A DNA stretch of 64,000 nucleotides from Neospora caninum Liverpool (taxonomy: Eukaryota > Apicomplexa > Conoidasida > Eucoccidiorida > Sarcocystidae): positions 372,001 to 436,000 of the forward strand of contig NC_018388.1 of assembly GCF_000208865.1 (NCBI RefSeq). Reading direction: 5' to 3'. Of this stretch, positions 33,401 through 45,000 are shown piece by piece. The notes under the pieces were generated by a model. It searched no databases and was not told the origin of the DNA. It saw only the letters and a program-made list of their open reading frames with translations. Within the stretch, counting starts at the first letter, position 1, and each line of letters begins with the position of its first letter. Made by a program: the position numbers and the translations under genes.

Positions 33401-35636
33401 CAGCAATCCAAGCAGCCACCAAACAGACAGAAGAGGAAGACGAGGCAGAAGAGGAAGACGAGGCAGAAGAGGAAGACGAGGAAGAAGAGGAAGACGAGGA
33501 AGAAGAGGTCGAGGAAGAAGAGGTCGAGGAAGAAGAGGTCGAGGAAGAAGAGGTCGAGGAAGAAGAGGACGAGTAAGCAGAGGAAGACGAGGAAGAAGAG
33601 GACGAGGAAGAAGAGGACGAGGAAGAAGAGGACGAGGAAGAAGAGGACGAGGAAGAAGAGGACGAGGAAGAAGAGGACGAGGAGAACTGAAGAGAGGAGG
33701 AGGACGATAAACTGGAAGGTACGGGCAGAGATGTGAGAAGTGCCGAAGTAGACATGGGCTCGAAGGAAGGAAAAGGACAGGGGGACGAGGATACTTGGCG
33801 ACAGAGCGGGGACGACGCATGAGGGATAGAAGCGGAAGACGCAGGCAGAGCGGAAGTGGAAGACTTCGCCGCATCAGAAGAGAAGGGCGGCGAGCAAGCA
33901 TCAGCGTAGCAAGTGGAACAACAGAGACATGGAGAAGAAGTGGGAGAAGAAGACGGCCGAGAAGCCCGTTCTCTGGCTTTCCGTGGCGAATTCGTACACG
34001 TCGCAGCGCTCGCGCATTCGCTGGCAGCGGCGGAGGCGTGAAGGAGAACCGCGGAAGGCCACGCTGTTCCCTGATGCGTCAGATGCGGGAAGCAAGGACT
34101 CTTCGAGAGAAGGCAGAGAAGCGTCTCGTGCTCGTTCCGAAGAGTCGCAAGTTCCCCTTGTTGAAGAAGTTGAGCTCGCGACATCGTGCGGACCTGCCGC
34201 GTCAGGGCGCGTATCTGCTTTCGCTGCTGGGATAGAAGAGTGAGGAGTGACTTCGCACCTCTTTCAAGAGACACGGCGGCGGTGTGAAGAAGACCGAGAT
34301 CTTCCCAGGACTGCGAAGCATCACCGTCGTGCTCGTCTTGCTGGTCGAACCGTCTGCACTGTTCTTCGGTCGCGCCTTCCACGTTCGTCTCGTCTGCTTT
34401 GCCGTGGCTTCCATCTGCCTGCGCACAGCTCTCCCTCTCCCAGCAGATACCCCCTTTCCGTCCACTTTCTCCTGTCTTCTTTCCGGTTCTTTTCGCTCTC
34501 TTTGCTCGGCACGCTCTTGCTTTGGATCCCTCGTGGAAGCCGTCTCCGTTCTTTGCCTGCTGGCGACGTGCCCTGAAGGTGATATCTGGCGGCTCCGTCT
34601 CCGAAGCAGAAGGAAGAGAAGATGTCTGAATGCAGCTATGTCTTCTCGCCCCCCCTTCCTGTCGACGAGAAACGCACCTCGGAACGCGTGCTCTGCTCGA
34701 CTCTTCACAGGATGAAGAAGAGAAACCGAGCTGCCGCCCTCGTTCCTGAACAGCCGCAGAGGGCGAACGCGCCCTTTCATTCTCCTCTACCTCTGCATCG
34801 TCTTGTGTGCCGTCGCCGTTGGGTTTCAGACCTTCTGGGCGGGCAGATGCCTCCCAGCTTTTCGCATCTTCTTCCTCTCCTCGCGGCCCGCTGCCGGTGA
34901 CATGCGAACGCCCGCGAAACGACTCTGAGCCGCTGCTTGACGACGAGATAACGGGACTGCTTTCTTCAGGGGTTGCTGCCTTCTCGTGGCTTCTGCACTC
35001 GCTCTCAAAGCTAACTCTTTCTGTTTCTTCCGGAGGCAACAGCTTTCCCCCTGGCGGACTTGGCCTGCTTTTCGGAGTACAATGTGGCGAGCCTGCACGT
35101 AGCGCCGTCGCGTTTCTGACGCACGCGACGTTCGGAGTGCCTTCTCGGCTGCTGTCTGTACACCCTAGTCGGGTGTCTGGAGTGTCTTCTTCCTGCCCTC
35201 CCGGACGAAGGTTTCTCGCACATCGCGGGGTATGGAACGGAATGAGCTGAGTTGGAACATTCATACCATCTTCCTCTCCTTCTTCACACTGACCACCACG
35301 GAAAAACAGTTTGTCATTCTCTTCGTTTCGGGTATGGAGAGAGGCAATCTGAAATGAAGGAGACAGCGCGAGGCAGGGAGGTGGGGAAAGGTCGGAGTTC
35401 TCTTGACAACTCGCGGCCACCACCCGCACAGCGTCATGAGAGGCAAGAACGAGAATGCCCCGTCCCCTTTCTTCTTCGTTCTTCTGTGGAATGTCGTCCT
35501 CCTCAACGTAAAGAGAATCGGACGAACCGGTGCCTTCGTTCTTCGGCACTTTGGACGCAGAGAAGAGAGAGGGCGAGCCGGCGACTGGGGCAGAGAGCGA
35601 ATCAGGGGAGGGAGAGACAAAAGCCGCACTGGCCAT
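30438..35636 (-). CDS. Giant CtIP/Sae2/Ctp1-family DNA-end resection protein
   Basis: One uninterrupted frame of 1,732 residues, with an ATG in a strong context (GCCGTCATGG). The C-terminus carries the family signature: CSQC at 1397-1400 followed by ERFY, and KHRYFAPPPSTPTGFWDF from 1698. These match the CxxC, RHR and PPxTPxxFW elements of CtIP/Sae2/Ctp1, the Mre11-Rad50 cofactor that starts resection of double-strand breaks in the nucleus. T1708 lies where human CtIP has its CDK-phosphorylated TP site (T847). Residues about 445-512 form a coiled coil (SLERGAKSLLTLLSQQRKQI onward) that may mediate oligomerisation. The rest is low-complexity Ser/Glu/Arg sequence, including a poly-Ser tract at about 646-739. 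Animal CtIP is near 900 residues and yeast Sae2 near 345, so this is very large, and about 300 residues separate CxxC from KHR where relatives have a few dozen. An in-frame intron could explain part of that, but no minus-strand pyrimidine tract supports one. Confidence 0.83.
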   Translation of the reverse strand: MASAAFVSPSPDSLSAPVAGSPSLFSASKVPKNEGTGSSDSLYVEEDDIPQKNEEERGRGILVLASHDAVRVVAASCQENSDLSPPPCLALSPSFQIASLHTRNEENDKLFFRGGQCEEGEEDGMNVPTQLIPFHTPRCARNLRPGGQEEDTPDTRLGCTDSSREGTPNVACVRNATALRAGSPHCTPKSRPSPPGGKLLPPEETERVSFESECRSHEKAATPEESSPVISSSSSGSESFRGRSHVTGSGPRGEEEDAKSWEASARPEGLKPNGDGTQDDAEVEENERARSPSAAVQERGRQLGFSSSSCEESSRARVPRCVSRRQEGGARRHSCIQTSSLPSASETEPPDITFRARRQQAKNGDGFHEGSKARACRAKRAKRTGKKTGESGRKGGICWERESCAQADGSHGKADETNVEGATEEQCRRFDQQDEHDGDASQSWEDLGLLHTAAVSLERGAKSLLTLLSQQRKQIRALTRQVRTMSRAQLLQQGELATLRNEHETLLCLLSKSPCFPHLTHQGTAWPSAVLLHASAAASECASAATCTNSPRKARERASRPSSSPTSSPCLCCSTCYADACSPPFSSDAAKSSTSALPASSASIPHASSPLCRQVSSSPCPFPSFEPMSTSALLTSLPVPSSLSSSSSLQFSSSSSSSSSSSSSSSSSSSSSSSSSSSSSSSSSSSAYSSSSSSTSSSSTSSSSTSSSSTSSSSSSSSSSSSSSASSSSSASSSSSVCLVAAWIAAEEVPWGSGAFSAGDLAQTCRCGDGATEGRRREALCSSLLCRRFDQLPEHDLHALDRRGQYEAPEVERSVPERRGEARLPGDEEDEGFRRKSEETNQMEISCDASETPGEENKENLDFHGGNISKWSHQRSSVEDPGAQECRESIHRRRETSHPVRVSFSRSAAASQPPQECPPPPGAVSSASPAQAPPSSSWSARPSSSLGCRQDQAPPVSPAEPGESRKRARALPPCSLGPSSPRGSPDVLAEKKGGVPCERERRTDEGGAEAAERGECNGDRRESCFEADKLRKRRSWREERRAAAGDAVRGVKKRRKEAPAAREGGTEGGQSWREGETDRGRAQEGKPSNACRLLNSSRHSIECVSAPDAHGSPLLSLGEETRNAKCRFAVDPGESRSEGAPPSTTSLGRILEKSDRAGRGLRGAKAPRAYREGHLEGRIRDSQKGESLQDLLEGEAEQSRESCRGGRRLGWSAGITQTAAGDSRRLGDSSRQVETRDQSRQRFTGAEIGGDRPALSKNEEGKEEEEARAEPQRSASGVLPAVTVSRSEERSGASIRSLSRGTFVLAPSRDCSSVDAELQGERPVPGDRGTALACRSRSSAHASTDKRLACPREKAGTVRCSAVVSLQARQRDWESLPRVRLVAPQRSLRRLMPGADCSQCERFYSLLQAEVPSPSQSEAAKEEERAEEGQHGAAAHDAGRQIGSAGCHRQTEKRRPDADVCGELGSHWRPDRASHTCPGAAAEAGKAQSRRASLPEGSRHTATRADGRKVPLFPGTSLPQNGSPPGRDREHVSAEAASWSASLSSSRLHSLSRVARGPAAARWGQGPEKRGEPRDEEGNEGARGAAACGVPGELAKDGKRSLFSPPPGDQRRRGEVGEERRESAEPGVESSSRDSKRAGERGKRRGDGTPRGGDVEGRSKEKVEARKSGETDEKKQREKGRRWQVCAGLNRDLLRASKHRYFAPPPSTPTGFWDFSTFSSPVRARDSHGDLE
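31951..31996. repeat. Perfect 19-bp inverted repeat with 8-nt loop
   Basis: The left arm GAATCACCCAGACGGCGGC (31951-31969) and the right arm GCCGCCGTCTGGGTGATTC (31978-31996) are exact reverse complements around the loop TGTCGCCT. The hairpin lies inside the CtIP/Sae2-like coding region, at about residues 1214-1229. It could form a stable cruciform in DNA or a hairpin in the mRNA. Confidence 0.95.
33429..33706. repeat. Imperfect purine-rich tandem array encoding poly-Ser
   Basis: The plus strand reads as repeated GAAGAAGAGGACGAG-type units with small variations (GTCGAG, GACGAG, GCAGAA). In the minus-strand CtIP/Sae2-like frame this becomes a nearly pure serine tract of about 90 residues broken by single Thr and Ala. 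In other frames it would read as Arg/Lys or Glu/Asp repeats, which is why long antisense frames appear here. Length differences between strains and assembly collapse are both likely. Confidence 0.92.
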
Positions 35637-38600
35637 GACGGCACAGGGGAGAAAGAAAAGATGCAGCCTGCACCGTATGCATGCGACGGCGTAAGGTGGG
35701 TGCTGTGCTCGACCGCGAAAATATGTGGAATTTAGATTTTCTGCAGATCTACTCGCAGAGTAAGGGCTCCAGACTTCAATGAGCGCCTGACTGACAGCAT
35801 CCTAGGATGTGCGAGAGATCGCCTTCCTTTCCCTCCCCCCTTCTCTCAATGAACCGCAGCAGACGAGAAGGAGCAGGACTGAGGATAAGGGAGCAACGAA
35901 CCCAGGTCACGGGGACACGGAGGCGCCAAGACAAAACGCATGGCAGGACTACGGGAAGCGAGCAAAAGCGACGTTACAGGAGACGACAAGCTAGGAGGAG
36001 AGAAACCGGTGAACGAAACTCGGATGAAAGAGCTGGCCAGTTCCTGAAAAAAAACCGTCAGAGACCTTGGATGGCAGTCCTGTCCTGCAGGCTTGCTTTG
36101 AGTGACCGTTAGGGGATCCACCGCTCCAGTTGCCCGTGTTTCCCGACTCTTCCGTATGGACCAGTTGGGCATTTGGACTAGGTGTATTCGAACTCCATCA
36201 GATGAAGGAAGGAAAGAAATGGTAAGGAAGGAACAGGGAACGATGCACAACAACAAATAACGCCTGGGATTCGAATGCGATGTCTTGGGTGTTGTGCAGA
36301 GGTGCCAGCTGTACATACACACCGGATGCGACTCGGCCTGCGGACCGAGCCGGGTGAGAAGAAAAGAACTGATGGAAGAACAGCGAGGATAGCCCTACGT
36401 GAAGAGCATCACGCCCCCTGTTGGGAAGAAAAAGGAAGCAAAGAAGTCAAGCAAATACGCTGGCGAAAAGCTGGGTCTCGCACCGCGACGTGCATGCGCG
36501 CTCGCTGTCTGGCGTTCTTGAGGGCGCGGCGTTCTGGGTGAGTTTTCGCGTCTTGGCAGCACACCTCTCCGCTCGGCTTTCGGATGGTTAAAACTTCGTG
36601 GGCTGACTGAGGAAAGCCGAACCTCGTTCATCTCGGAAGAATAATCCGTAACGGCAAAATATGGAACAAGGCGGACCGCAGATGTTAAAGCTGGAGCCTT
36701 CACCTCTAAGAGAGGCTGGACGCCTCAGGGCGCGCTCGACGTCAATGAAACTGCCAGTGCCTAGTTGCTTCCACCTTTCATCTACCTGTCGGGGTTCCCA
36801 GACAACCTGCCTGCTCTTGAGTTGCCACTGTTGTACACGCCTTTTGAATGGCGAAACACCCGTCTCGTCGTGCTGCTTCGTGTGCGTACGATGAACATGA
36901 GGCTGGGCTGTCTTACAGGCTAAGGGGTGTCGCGTGTCCTGCCTGAGGAGACTGTGTTGCGGGTTTGTGTGCAGAGGTCTTTGTTGGCAGCGAGGCGTCG
37001 TGGGGGCGTGGAGTTTTGAAGCCCCTTTTGTTTGCACAAGAAGGAGAAATCCGTTCGAGTTGGGGAAGACTGATTTTCTCAAGTGTGCAAAGAGGGGGAC
37101 GACTCTGTGTTTGTGTGTGTGTGTGGCAGGGCTGGTAGCAACGCAGTCTGTTAGGGCGGGGAAAATCCGCGAGTCAGCAAAATATCGAGGCGCAAACCCC
37201 CTCCGTGTTTGCGCAGACTTTTAATGTTTTTTCTGACTAGGAAATATCGGCGGAAGAAGGGGGGGAACGACGCGTAAACGATATGATCTGCGCCAGTTTC
37301 GCCTGACCGAGTAAAAACAGGTTTCGGTCGGACTAAGGGGACTTCGCTGGGTGCTGCGAAAAACGGCCCGCCCTTCCGGGTCGAGATCTGGTGGTTCAAT
37401 CATCTAATCTTCGCGCACGTAGGTCGCGGTTGCCATCGTTCCTTTTCCTTTTTCCCTGGCATTTAGACAGCCTTGGAATGGAAAAAGTTGCGTCGGAAGG
37501 ACGACGAGATTGGACAATAAGCTCTGTGGCCCGGAAAGGAAGACAACCCAAGGGGTACACACAGCACCGCCAGTTTTGCAGCTCTCGTATGGATGACAGC
37601 TGAGCGGACGCTTTTCCCTGTGCGCCTCTCTCCCCCCTTCGCTCAATGCTGCGTGTGCTGTAACGCTCCCAACGGTACGTTGCTCCCATGTGGTAAGCTT
37701 CGGGTTAACTGACGCGTCTGTGTTTCTTTCTTCGGCTTTACTCGCTGGTTTCCAGTGCATTTCTGCTTTCATCGTGCTTTTCTACTCTAGGAATATATCT
37801 CGACAACGCCGCAGTGTACGTGCCTGAATGCTCCGTCGCTTTCGTTCGTGTAGACTTGCCCTATAAATCTCTGGCGGGGTTGGGGATTTCTCTCTCCCGT
37901 GTGCAGCCAGTGTTTCCTTCCCCTTTGTTTTTTCTGGCCCCTACGTGGCTACTATTCTTAGGCCCCAACGTCAGCGGGGGTCGACTTAGACGTGCCCGGC
38001 CCGGGTCGATTTGGACAGTGTCTCGCTTCCTCGCAATCACCTGCTGGAGGGAAATTGCCCGACTCCCACCGTTGTTTAGCGCCTTTCGGTGAATTGTCCC
38101 CGTTTGGGAAGTGTGCCGCGAGTCGCCCCCCTCAGTTTTCTCCTCTTTTCTGGAATAGCAAGTGTGGGAAATCAAGTGTTTTCCGTCTTGCTCCTCAAGC
38201 GCTTGCCTTTATTCTTGGAACGCGTCCCTCGCTTCGTACGAGCGGGAGGCTGCTCCGGCACGTGCACTTGAAGGAAACGCCGTCCATCGTCCGTGCGCGT
38301 TTTTCCGCAATTACCCCGCTCTCCAACCTTCAGGGATTTCCCTGGTTTCCCGCTCGTGTCTGAGAAATCGTCCGCGTCAATTCTTGCCTCGCTGCTGGGA
38401 GGAAAAATCGGAGAAGCGCTCGCCTGGACGTGGCCGTATTCCCGCTGCACTTCGAGGGGAGCACTGGAGAACTGGAACTGCGTGCTTTTCTTTTTCTGAT
38501 ACTTGCCTGGAACCGTCGCCCGCAGCTTTTTGTGTCCTCTTCCCCCCCTTTTGACAAACGGGTTACTCCCCCCGGCCTTCGCCGACGGATAAACACACTG

Positions 38601-39095
38601 TACGTCGAGCATCGGGAACGGGAGAATATTCAAACTGGTTGTGAGTGCCGTATGTAACCTAGTGAGCAAATGCGTACCAGCAACCTTCCGCTAAACACTG
38701 ACATAGAAACATAACCAGATAAAGGCTTCAAAGATTCTGTGGAGGTCTGGTGTCTGACACTGCTGCGAGGTGCATTGATCCCACCTGGGGCTCGGGCAAT
38801 GCCCAGGCGATATTCTGTCGTGAGGTGTACAGACAGCCAGGATCACGAGTCGCAGTCGCGTGGCTTTGACAGTTGCGTCTCGCCCGGCTGGTCTGAGCTT
38901 GACGTGTTTTGCGTCAGTGCAGCCGCCGCCACGAACGTTATTTCGCTCGGCTGTGCTTTTGGGAAGAACTCGGGCTAGGTGTTGAGACACGGGGAACAAA
39001 GGAAGACCCTTAGAAGAGGGGAAGATTCCGTTCCTATGTCCTCCCTGCCTGTCCGTATCTTTGGTTTCCGCAGTGTGAGGCTCTCTTCCGTCAAA
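35637..39095. promoter_or_regulatory. Divergent spacer between CtIP/Sae2-like and importin-alpha genes
   Basis: About 3.46 kb between divergent start codons, holding both promoters and 5' untranslated regions. A TGCATGC element lies at 36491-36497; it resembles the apicomplexan AP2-factor site TGCATGCA. A short GT run lies at about 37110-37127. The frames present, up to 165 codons, show no family similarity. A non-coding first exon of importin-alpha may lie in the right half, but I could not define it. Confidence 0.4.
36491..36497. promoter_or_regulatory. TGCATGC element, candidate AP2-factor site
   Basis: The heptamer TGCATGC lies about 0.86 kb upstream of the CtIP/Sae2-like start and 2.6 kb upstream of importin-alpha. 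TGCATGC-type motifs are known promoter elements in apicomplexans and are bound by ApiAP2 proteins. A single copy can occur by chance. Confidence 0.3.
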
Positions 39096-42000
39096 ATGGA
39101 GCGCAAGTTGGCAGACCGTCGTTCGAACTTCAAAAAGAACTTTGAAGATCCTCGGCGCAAGAGAGAGGACCTTCAGGTACGTTGTCTCCGCCTCCCGCTC
39201 TGCCCCCGCGCCTCGAGCTTAACTCAGACGTCTGTGTGCCACCGCAAATGTATAGCCGCACCGTCGTGTTTTTCTGGTCGGAGCTTCGGACAAGCGTAGA
39301 GAGAAGTGAAGTGCCGCTAAGGGGTTTGCCAGGCTCGTCCGTGTACTTACCGCGTTCGTGGTACTGTTTACTGCCACGAGAACACGTCATTCGTCGGAGC
39401 ACCCTTGGAAGAAAATGTTACCAAAGGAGTCGGGGAGACGAGACGAAGTCTTGTGTCAGGCACTCTCGCGCAAAGTGGGATGACAATACAGGCATTCTGC
39501 CTCTCGAGAGACCGTTTGTTTGCCTCGAGGTGCCGCCCATTCACCGACCGCGTCTTGCAGGCAAAAGCTGACACGCGTTTCCGCGCGACTGCACCATTCG
39601 CAAACTCCTTTTCTCGCCTACTCCACACCCCGTGTCCCATCTGGATGCCTCCGGTCCAAAATTATCCGTTTTCACTTTTTGTCGCTGCCACGAGGGATCC
39701 TGACCACCGATTCATACACAGTCTCAAAGATAGAGCAACAGTGGCTGCGGCTCCCTGACTTCATCCACATATATATCTATATATACATACATATATACAT
39801 ACATCCATACATACATACATACATCTCTGTACGGACTGAAGCGGAGCTGACTCCACATGCGTGAATGTATATATGTATACAAGGAGGCTTCGGTGTACGT
39901 ACACTGCTGGTGTATGCCCCAGTGTCTGGGTGTCGCAGCCCATTGCGTGTCGGTTCCCGTTCTTTGCGTTTTTTTAGCTGCAAATCCGCAAGACGCACCG
40001 AGAACAGAACCTGGCGAAGAAGCGTGCGGAAGCGCTGGACTCTCAAGATGGGAGTTTGGCGGGAAATGCGGGGATGTTTAGCGGCATGGGAGGCGCCAGC
40101 GTCGCAGACGGGAGCATGGCTCCGGGTATGGCTGGCCAGCAGGGTCAAGAAAATGTCTTCAAGTTTGAGCACCTTCCACAGATGATGTCGATGCTGTCCA
40201 GCGGCGATCCGGAGCAAGAGTTCGAGGCAACTGAGCAGTTCAGACGGGCGCTGAGCATCGAGTCTAGACCGCCTATACAAGAAGTCATTGAAGCGGGTAG
40301 GCGCGGAACGCAGCGGAGGAAACGCCTGGGAGAGAGACGTGCGAAGGTGGCGGAACGGACCGGAGCGTGAGGGCTCGATGAGACAGTGGAGCAAGCGAAA
40401 AGGAAGGGGAGCAACGGCAGGAGCTGAGAGAGCGGGGACGAACTTGCGGGAGAGAGGCACAGGAACGGAAGCGAGAGCGACAGGAGGGGAAGGAGAGGAA
40501 CACGAGAAACATCCAGTGATTTGCTGAAGGTTTGTCGAGAGACCGACATGGGGCTGCGGGCGGCGAAACATCTGGGAAACATTTTTCGCGAAACCAAATT
40601 CGGGGGCCAGGTGGGCGGAGGCGGTGTGTGGGCTGTCGGTCGCTGAGGCAGAATCAAAGGGAGATTTCTCGAGAGTCGAAAGGACGAATAAAAGGCATGC
40701 ATTGGATTCGCGAAAAAGAGGTCGATGCGCCCGTTGGCGAGGGGGGAAGCAGCGCTCGATGGCGGCAGGCGTGCGTGATGCCCAACGCAGAACTGAAACG
40801 GACGCTTCGCCGTGTTTACGACGGGCTGAAATTACGGGGCGCAGATACCGGGAGTCGAAATTCGTCTGTGTTGGGGAGCTGCCGGTAGAGGAGAGCCGGA
40901 GTTCTCTCTTGCCTCCGTTCCCTTCTCGATGACGTGACGGGACGATAGTTACGGGAGGCGCTGAAAGTGCGAAAACATCTGGAGAGCGGAGACCCATTCC
41001 CGGTTTGCCACGCTATGCGCGGGAGCACAGTGAGAGAGGGAGAGGGTGTACCAAATGAAGTGGCGAGTCAGCGCATGAGATCCGGTTTTCCGTGTTTTTT
41101 TGCTCTTTCGCGTCTTCGCAGGGGCCGTTCCTCTCTTTGTCCAATTCCTCAGACGCAGCGACCAGCCTCGCATGCAGTTCGAGGCGGCGTGGGCTCTCAC
41201 GAACATTGCGTCAGGCACCCAGGAACAAACTCAGGTAACCAGAGTGGGCTCGAGAAAAGAAGATGCGCGAGACTTCCTGCGTCCACCTTGCCTCGAGGAT
41301 TCCGACGTGGTTTAGGTGTACACGTGGAAGTCGGGGGCGGACCGAAAACGCGCGCTGGATTTGCGGAGCTGTCCGTCTGGTTCTGTGCCTAGGAGTGGTA
41401 GGTAGGGCGCGGCAACGCCAGCGGTAGAGGCGTGCATAGGGACGCGAGGTTTTCCGTTCTGTTTCTTGTCTGGAAACGCATTCAGCGGAGGGTCCGGCAA
41501 GACCAGCTAACGAACCCTCTCCACTGCACACATGTTCTGTCCTGCGCCACTCAGGTCGTGATTGAACACGGAGCGGTTCCGATTTTCGTCGAGCTCCTCA
41601 GCTCGCCGACGGAAGATGTGCGCGAGCAGGCAGTCTGGGCTTTGGGGAACATCGCTGGAGACTCTCCTCAATGTCGAGACCTCGTCCTTCAAGCAGGTGA
41701 GAGGCGACACGCATTCCAGGTCGAGTCCTCGGGTAGGCGGTCGAGTGAAAGACAAGCAAAGGCCGGATTGGAGAGGGCGCGCGGAGAGACCCGGGGGCGC
41801 ATCTCATGCGCGACACTCCATTCGCATCTCGACCCTCTGTAGGCAACAGGTGGCGTGCACCGCCATTCTTTCTTTCTGCGTGCATCCCTTCAAAAAAGGA
41901 CACGTGCTGCTGACGTCGGACCTTCCAGGAACGATCCCGAGACTCCGGTGGCCGGAAGACTGATATGTTTCGCCTCGTTAATGCGCTTTTCCGCAGGCGT

Positions 42001-45000
42001 CCTTTCCCCTCTTCTGGCCCAGCTGAATGACTCGGAGGCGAAGTTCACGATGCAGCGCAATGCGACGTGGACACTGTACGTGCAAACCGAGAGACAAGAC
42101 GAGAGCCTAGGGAGAGGCGCGTTCCTTTTACCGTTCCCGTGTGTTGGACCGTTGGGAATCTTGTAGCTGTTTTGGCCTTTGTTTCCTTTGTCTCGCGCCC
42201 CGTGGTCGCGCGCATCTGATCACTTTCTCAGCGTGTGTGCCGGCATATTTGCCTAGTTTTCTCTTGCTGTTCATACGAGTGAAATGCTTTTACTTATATA
42301 CAAATTATTAGAGTTTTTACGTAACAATACAGACGATGCCAGCAGTCCTGCTGTCGCTGTCTCGCGTTTTCACTGGCAGTCGCGGCGTTGAGCAGCGACA
42401 CAGCGCGGCAAGAGTCTCTTTTGGCTCCAAGGATAAGAAAGGAAGGCAGCAGCGCCAGGAAGACAGCGTGCAGCTGGGGGCGCATGCACCCCAGACGCGT
42501 TTTCGGTGTGTCTTTGCTGGCTGTCTCACGCGATTTTCCGCTTCTTCACAACCCAACCCGCGGCTTCAAAAAAACTCTGGCGGCCGGGCATTTGTCGTTT
42601 TTACCCTCCAGGTCGAACCTGTGTCGCGGGAAACCTCAGCCGCCCTTCGAGTGGGTTCAGCCGGCGCTGACGACTCTCGCCAAGTTGATTTACTCGACGG
42701 ATACCGAAGTGAGACATGCCGTCGAAAGCGTGGCGTTACTTAAGCCCACAGAAGCGCCGAGCCTGTGGTGGTCCACGCTGAAAACCTTCCGTTTCCCTAC
42801 CCAAGAACCGCGCCGGAGAGACTGCGAGTGAACATTTCCTTTGGACGTCGCCGCGGTTCCGGTGCTCGTGTGGGCCTGACCTCTCCTGATCGTCTGTGGC
42901 ATTTTAACCGTTTCTTAGACCCCGAATTTAGAGGAGTACAAATGGAACGCGTTCGCTGGCTGCGGCACTCTCACATGGTGATCGCCCTACCTCGCCAGGA
43001 AGCTCTTCGCGCTGTTTTGTGGCGCTGCGTCGTCTTTCCTAGCACGCCTCCTCGCTGTGTATCGACAGTGGGCGCCTCGGTGCGGCGCTTCGCGTGGGCG
43101 TGCGCCAAACGTGGGTAGAGGGCAGGAAGCCGCTTTCTCCGCCGATTCTTCCAAGCACAAGTCGGGATGTGTTCCGTTGTTCGTTTCCTGTCAAAGAATG
43201 CCTCCGTGTGCCTTTCGAAGCTTCCCTGCGACCGTTTTGTCGTGTTTTGTGCCGCTGACCCACTTTCTCAGGTCTTGACAGATGCCTGCTGGGCTCTCTC
43301 GTACATCTCCGATGGTCCCAACGAGCGAATCGAAGCTGTGATCGAAGCCGGTGAGTCGCAGAAGGGGCAACAACTCACCGATGCATGCACAAGCAGACAT
43401 GCCTGCGTGTGCATGTGTAGAGAACGTATATGTGTGTGGTGGTGTGTGCGTCGGCACCGACGCCTAGGTGTCGTGCTGTCGATACACGGGTGCACACACG
43501 CGTACGCGACTCCTGGAGGTTGAAGCGTTTCGAGGCTAGCTGAAGAAGAAACGAGAAAGAGGGTGTGTGCGCTTCTCGTTTTCCGTTTGTTGCTCCCTTG
43601 CATGCTAACCTCGATGCGTGGTCCGGTCTTGCGCATTTTTCAGGCGTGAGCCGTCGCCTGGTGGAGCTTTTGGGGCACAAGTCGACGCTCGTGCAAACGC
43701 CAGCTCTGCGGACAGTCGGCAACATTGTTACAGGTTAGTCTTTGGGCTGGCCGCTGCCCGGTGCGCGGTCTTTGTTCGTGCGTTGGCTGCGGAACAGAGC
43801 GGCTGAGAGAGACGCTGCTGGTGTCTCTTCTCGTATGGTTCGAGACACTCTGAGTCCATGTGCAGCCAAAGGTGGGAGTGCGTTCGTCTGTCTCGCGACG
43901 TCGTTGCCTTTGTTCCGTTCCTGTTCACTCGTGCGCGTCTTTTCGCGTTTGTTCCTCACGGGTTCCACCTCATGCTGTGCGCCAAAGGGCGTTTAGGTGA
44001 AGAAACAGAGACAAATTGGAAGTTACCGGTTGAACCTCCAGGGCACCTGCGGTTCGCGTGTGGTTCGCCTGTTTGGGTGTCTCGTTCCTTGTGCTGCGTC
44101 AAAGGCCTTCACCTCTCTGTTCTCCGCGGCCCTCTTCTCTCTTCAGGCGACGACCGACAGACAGAGGTGGTGATCCTTTGCGGGGCTGTGCCAGCGTTGC
44201 TGATGCTTCTCTCGTCCCCGAAGAAAGCCATTCGGAAGGAAGCTTGCTGGACGATCTCGAATATCACTGCAGGTATTTTCTTTTTTGCGCGGGTCTCTGC
44301 CAGAGCAGAGAGCGCGTTGCGCTTTTTCTCGGCCTCAAGACACAGGGCGTCAACGCGTCGTGCGGCGTCGACTCCGTTTCCTCGCTTGTTTCTGCGTGAT
44401 TCAGGAGACGACGGCTCTCTGTCCTCGCCTACCGGCAGCGAGAGTAGATTCGTTTCCGCTCGTTTCTTTTATGCGACGTCGGTCCCCGAAGGGAGGGACC
44501 TTTCCTTTCCGGGCCGCGGTTGAGGCCGTCACACGGAACGCACCAAAAACGCGGGTTTCCGTGCAAGCTTTTTGCCGACAGCGTTCAACCTATGTCTCGT
44601 CTGTGCTGCCTTGCCTTCCCAGGGAACCGTGACCAGATTCAGCAGGTGATCGACGCGGGTTTGATTCACCCGCTGATCGAGCTGTTGAGCACCGCCGACT
44701 TCGACGTGCGCAAGGAGGCGGCGTGGGCCATCAGCAACGCAGCCTCTGGAGGCAGCAACGCACAGGTCGAGGCCCTCGTGGAGTGCGGATGCATCAGGCC
44801 GCTGTGCAGTCTCCTGGCGGTCCAGGACAGCAAGATCGTCTCTGTCGCACTCGAGGCCCTCGAGAACATCTTGCGCGTCGGCAAGATGAAGAAGGAGCAA
44901 CAGCAGCTGGCCGAAAACCCGTTCTGCGAGTTGATTGAACAGGCCGACGGCATCACCGTCATTGAGAAGCTGCAAGATGCTGCGAACCAAGATATCTACG

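Noticed and set aside
33080..33736. Lys/Arg-repeat frames across the purine-rich array
   Set aside because: They are alternative readings of the minisatellite that encodes poly-Ser in the minus-strand gene.
36255..36340. Possible minus-strand tRNA, suggested by a GCATTCGAATCC T-loop-like sequence
   Set aside because: No matching acceptor stem, anticodon arm or A-box could be folded around it.
39777..40997. Minus-strand frame of 406 codons
   Set aside because: It lies across importin-alpha exon 2 and its introns and has no family similarity; it is a shadow frame.
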